From Dama dama (lineage: Eukaryota > Chordata > Mammalia > Artiodactyla > Cervidae): a stretch of 64,000 nt of DNA. The notes beneath the pieces were generated by a model, which saw nothing but the letters and a program-made list of their open reading frames with translations, had not been told where the DNA came from and made no database searches. Of this stretch, positions 62,044-64,000 are shown piece by piece. A program made the translations under genes and the position numbers. The stretch is taken from the NCBI RefSeq assembly GCF_033118175.1, contig NC_083689.1:22922501-22986500 (forward strand). The letters run 5' to 3'. The stretch's first letter is position 1; the number at the start of each line of letters is the position of its first letter.

Positions 62044-63010
62044 TCCTGAGGGTAATAGGGAGCCTCAGAAGATGTCAGAGCTTGGGTGAGATGAGAATAT
62101 TGGAATATCTCTCTACTGGCCAGTGGGGGTAGACAGCAATGTGCAAGACTGGAGTTGGGGGGCAAGGAAGGAGGGGGCTGTGGGGAAGAAGGGGGCTGCC
62201 CTGGGATGCCCTGCCCCCATTGCACCCCAGAGGGGAGGAGGAGAAGCTGTTGGAGATCTTGAGGAGGGTAGCCAGCAGGCAGCACCAGGGTGCAGAGGAC
62301 CTGTCTGAGCTGTCTCTCCTGGGAGAGATAGTTGGGGTGAGGGACAGTTGGGAGGTCATTGGCAAGATTTGGAATCCAGATGTTTGAGGACATGACTGGA
62401 GGTGAGGATAAGGTAAAGGCAGAGAGAGGAGGGTAAAGGGTGGAGTTTGGGGCTTAGCCTGTTTCCTCTGTGATTTCCGCCCCATCCCCCCACCCCCGGT
62501 CCCAGACTCTAGGGATCCCAGATTCCACAGTCTCCCCAGGATTTACCTCTTCCGGATCGTCACAGGCCACCTACTTCCCTCCCGGGGCTGTGTCAACCCC
62601 ACATCCAAAGAATCTGCCTCCCCGCCCTCCCCTTACTCCCTCCTCCCAGAGATCTAGACTGGCCCTGGTCAGCGAGAAGATAAGAAACTCCCAAGATCCA
62701 CCGCCCTTGTTCAGATCATCGCCTGCAGCGCTGTAACAGGGTCCTACAGACCTTATCCCGGAGTGCCCGGGCATCCCCTCCCCTCCCCCCACCCGCCACC
62801 CCATCACCCTGCCGCCCGACAGTGTTCTCCTGGTTTGCCGAGGACGCACTGACAGGCCAGTGCTCATGCAGTTCTCTCCACCCTCAGAACCCTCCTCGCA
62901 CCCTTCTCCTCGGCGGGTGAGATAGCTCCGCAAGGGAGCAGGTGTAGCTCCTGAATCATCACACAGACCCAGCTGTTTCTGGCTCAGACTGGAGTGACTT
63001 CCTATCTGTC
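62044..63010. other. Intergenic stretch
   Basis: GC-rich unique sequence. I see no gene or repeat; the stretch around 62770-62830 is C-rich. Confidence 0.55.
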
Positions 63011-63020
63011 GATCAGCCTC

Positions 63021-63162
63021 AGTTCCTTTTTTTCCTTTTTTTTCCCAGTGGGGTGGGGAGGGGGAGGGTGGTCATGGAGAACTTCTCTGACTAGGGATCA
63101 AACCCGTGTTTCCTACATTGGAAGTGTTGGAGTCTTAACCACTGGACCGCTGGGGAAGTCCC
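63021..63162 (-). mobile_element. CHR-type SINE, reverse, 9-bp target duplication
   Basis: ctagggatcaaacccgtgtt, ccactggaccgctggggaag, tccc. Flanked by atcagcctc at 63012-63020 and 63163-63171. Confidence 0.9.
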
Positions 63163-63260
63163 ATCAGCCTCGGTTTCTTTTATCCACCGCCTTCACAAAG
63201 CTGACTTCCCAGAGGGGCTTGAAATAGGAATAATGCGAAGCATTTCAAAACTGCAATCGT

Positions 63261-63503
63261 GGGCTTCACTGGTGGTCTATTGCTTAAGAATCCTCCTGCC
63301 AGTGTAGGGGACACGGGCTCAATCCCTGGTCTGGGAAGATCTCACTTGCTGGTGCAACTAATCCCGTGCCACAATAAGAGAAGCCACCGCAATGAGAAGC
63401 CTGCACATTGCTCGGAAAATAGTCCCCAATCTCTGCAACTAGAGAAAGCCTGTGGGCAATAAGGAAGACCTAGCACAGCCAAAAATAAAAATAAATAAAT
63501 GTA
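63261..63503 (+). mobile_element. Long CHR-type SINE, forward
   Basis: gggcttcactggtggtctat, gggctcaatccctggtctgg, gaagccaccgcaatgagaag, ctgcaactagagaaagcctg, A/T-rich tail. Confidence 0.9.
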
Positions 63504-64000
63504 TCTTAAACAAAAAAACTGCATCGTGCAATTCTAAAAGGGAGTGAACACTCAGTGCAATGTGGGATCCTGGATTGGAACCTGGAACAGAAAAAAGGGC
63601 ACTCATGGAATAAAGAGAGACATCCAAAGGACATTGGGAGCATCTGTGCATCTTAGCGTGCCCAGGCTGCTTTGTTCATTGGGACAGATGTTAAGGTTTT
63701 AACATTAGGGAAAGCTGAGTGACGAGTAGAAACTGTCTGTACTATCACTACAACTTTCCTGTAAATCTAAATTATGCCAAAAGGGAAAAAGAAAGGCAAA
63801 GATTAGGGGGCCGTGAGTGCTTTTAGCAAAGCACTGGTGTGGCTGGGGTGGGGAGGTAGGTGTGACTCTGAAATTCATCAGATGATCTCTCTCCTGTCCT
63901 GGCACACCCTCAGCTTTCAATGTCAGCTGCTCCTCTGGGACCTCCAGGCCTCCCCACAGCCCCTGATCTGGCAGTCCATGTCCTGACATGTCTCTGCTGT

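Overview
This window is nuclear DNA from a ruminant, probably a bovid. The evidence is host genes with introns and GT-AG splice sites, ruminant retroposons on nearly every kilobase (BovB LINE pieces, Bov-tA SINEs), many cetartiodactyl CHR-type tRNA-Glu SINEs, and three genes in the order known from human 19p13.3 (inverted here): DPP9, MYDGF, TNFAIP8L1. There are no operons, CRISPR arrays or prokaryotic features. Most long open frames are chance frames in introns and repeats.

Layout. (1) 1-19.2 kb, + strand: the 3' two thirds of DPP9, a cytosolic prolyl dipeptidase. Thirteen coding exons (651-17511) join in phase and encode residues 309-863 in the numbering of the 863-residue human form. The catalytic Ser730, Asp808 and His840 all fall where that numbering predicts. 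The 5' exons lie before the window. The last exon is followed by a 3' UTR of about 1.6 kb whose probable poly(A) signal was duplicated by a SINE insertion. (2) 19.2-22.8 kb: a repeat-filled spacer. (3) 22.8-35.1 kb, + strand: the complete MYDGF gene, six exons, 174 residues, with a CpG-rich promoter, a signal peptide and an RSEL ER-retrieval-like C-terminus. (4) 35.1-38.9 kb: the tail-to-tail spacer, which should include the TNFAIP8L1 3' UTR. (5) 38.9-56.2 kb, - strand: TNFAIP8L1 (TIPE1), with one intact coding exon (186 residues) and a predicted noncoding first exon in a CpG island about 16.4 kb upstream. Its intron holds an old L1 carrying three nested retroposons. (6) 56.2-64 kb: upstream sequence with a second CpG-rich block (about 59.9-60.5 kb) that I cannot assign to a gene, and another L1 with nested SINEs.

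The three genes are neighbours but do not form one pathway: DPP9 trims N-termini and restrains inflammasome sensors, MYDGF is a secretory-pathway growth factor, and TNFAIP8L1 is a lipid-binding regulator of death and autophagy signalling. I found no new biological system. The most interesting points are the nested transposon stratigraphy at 40-43 kb, the SINE that duplicated the presumed DPP9 poly(A) signal, a higher-order repeat in a DPP9 intron, a run of GC boxes with a 16-bp palindrome in the last DPP9 intron, and the unassigned CpG-rich block.
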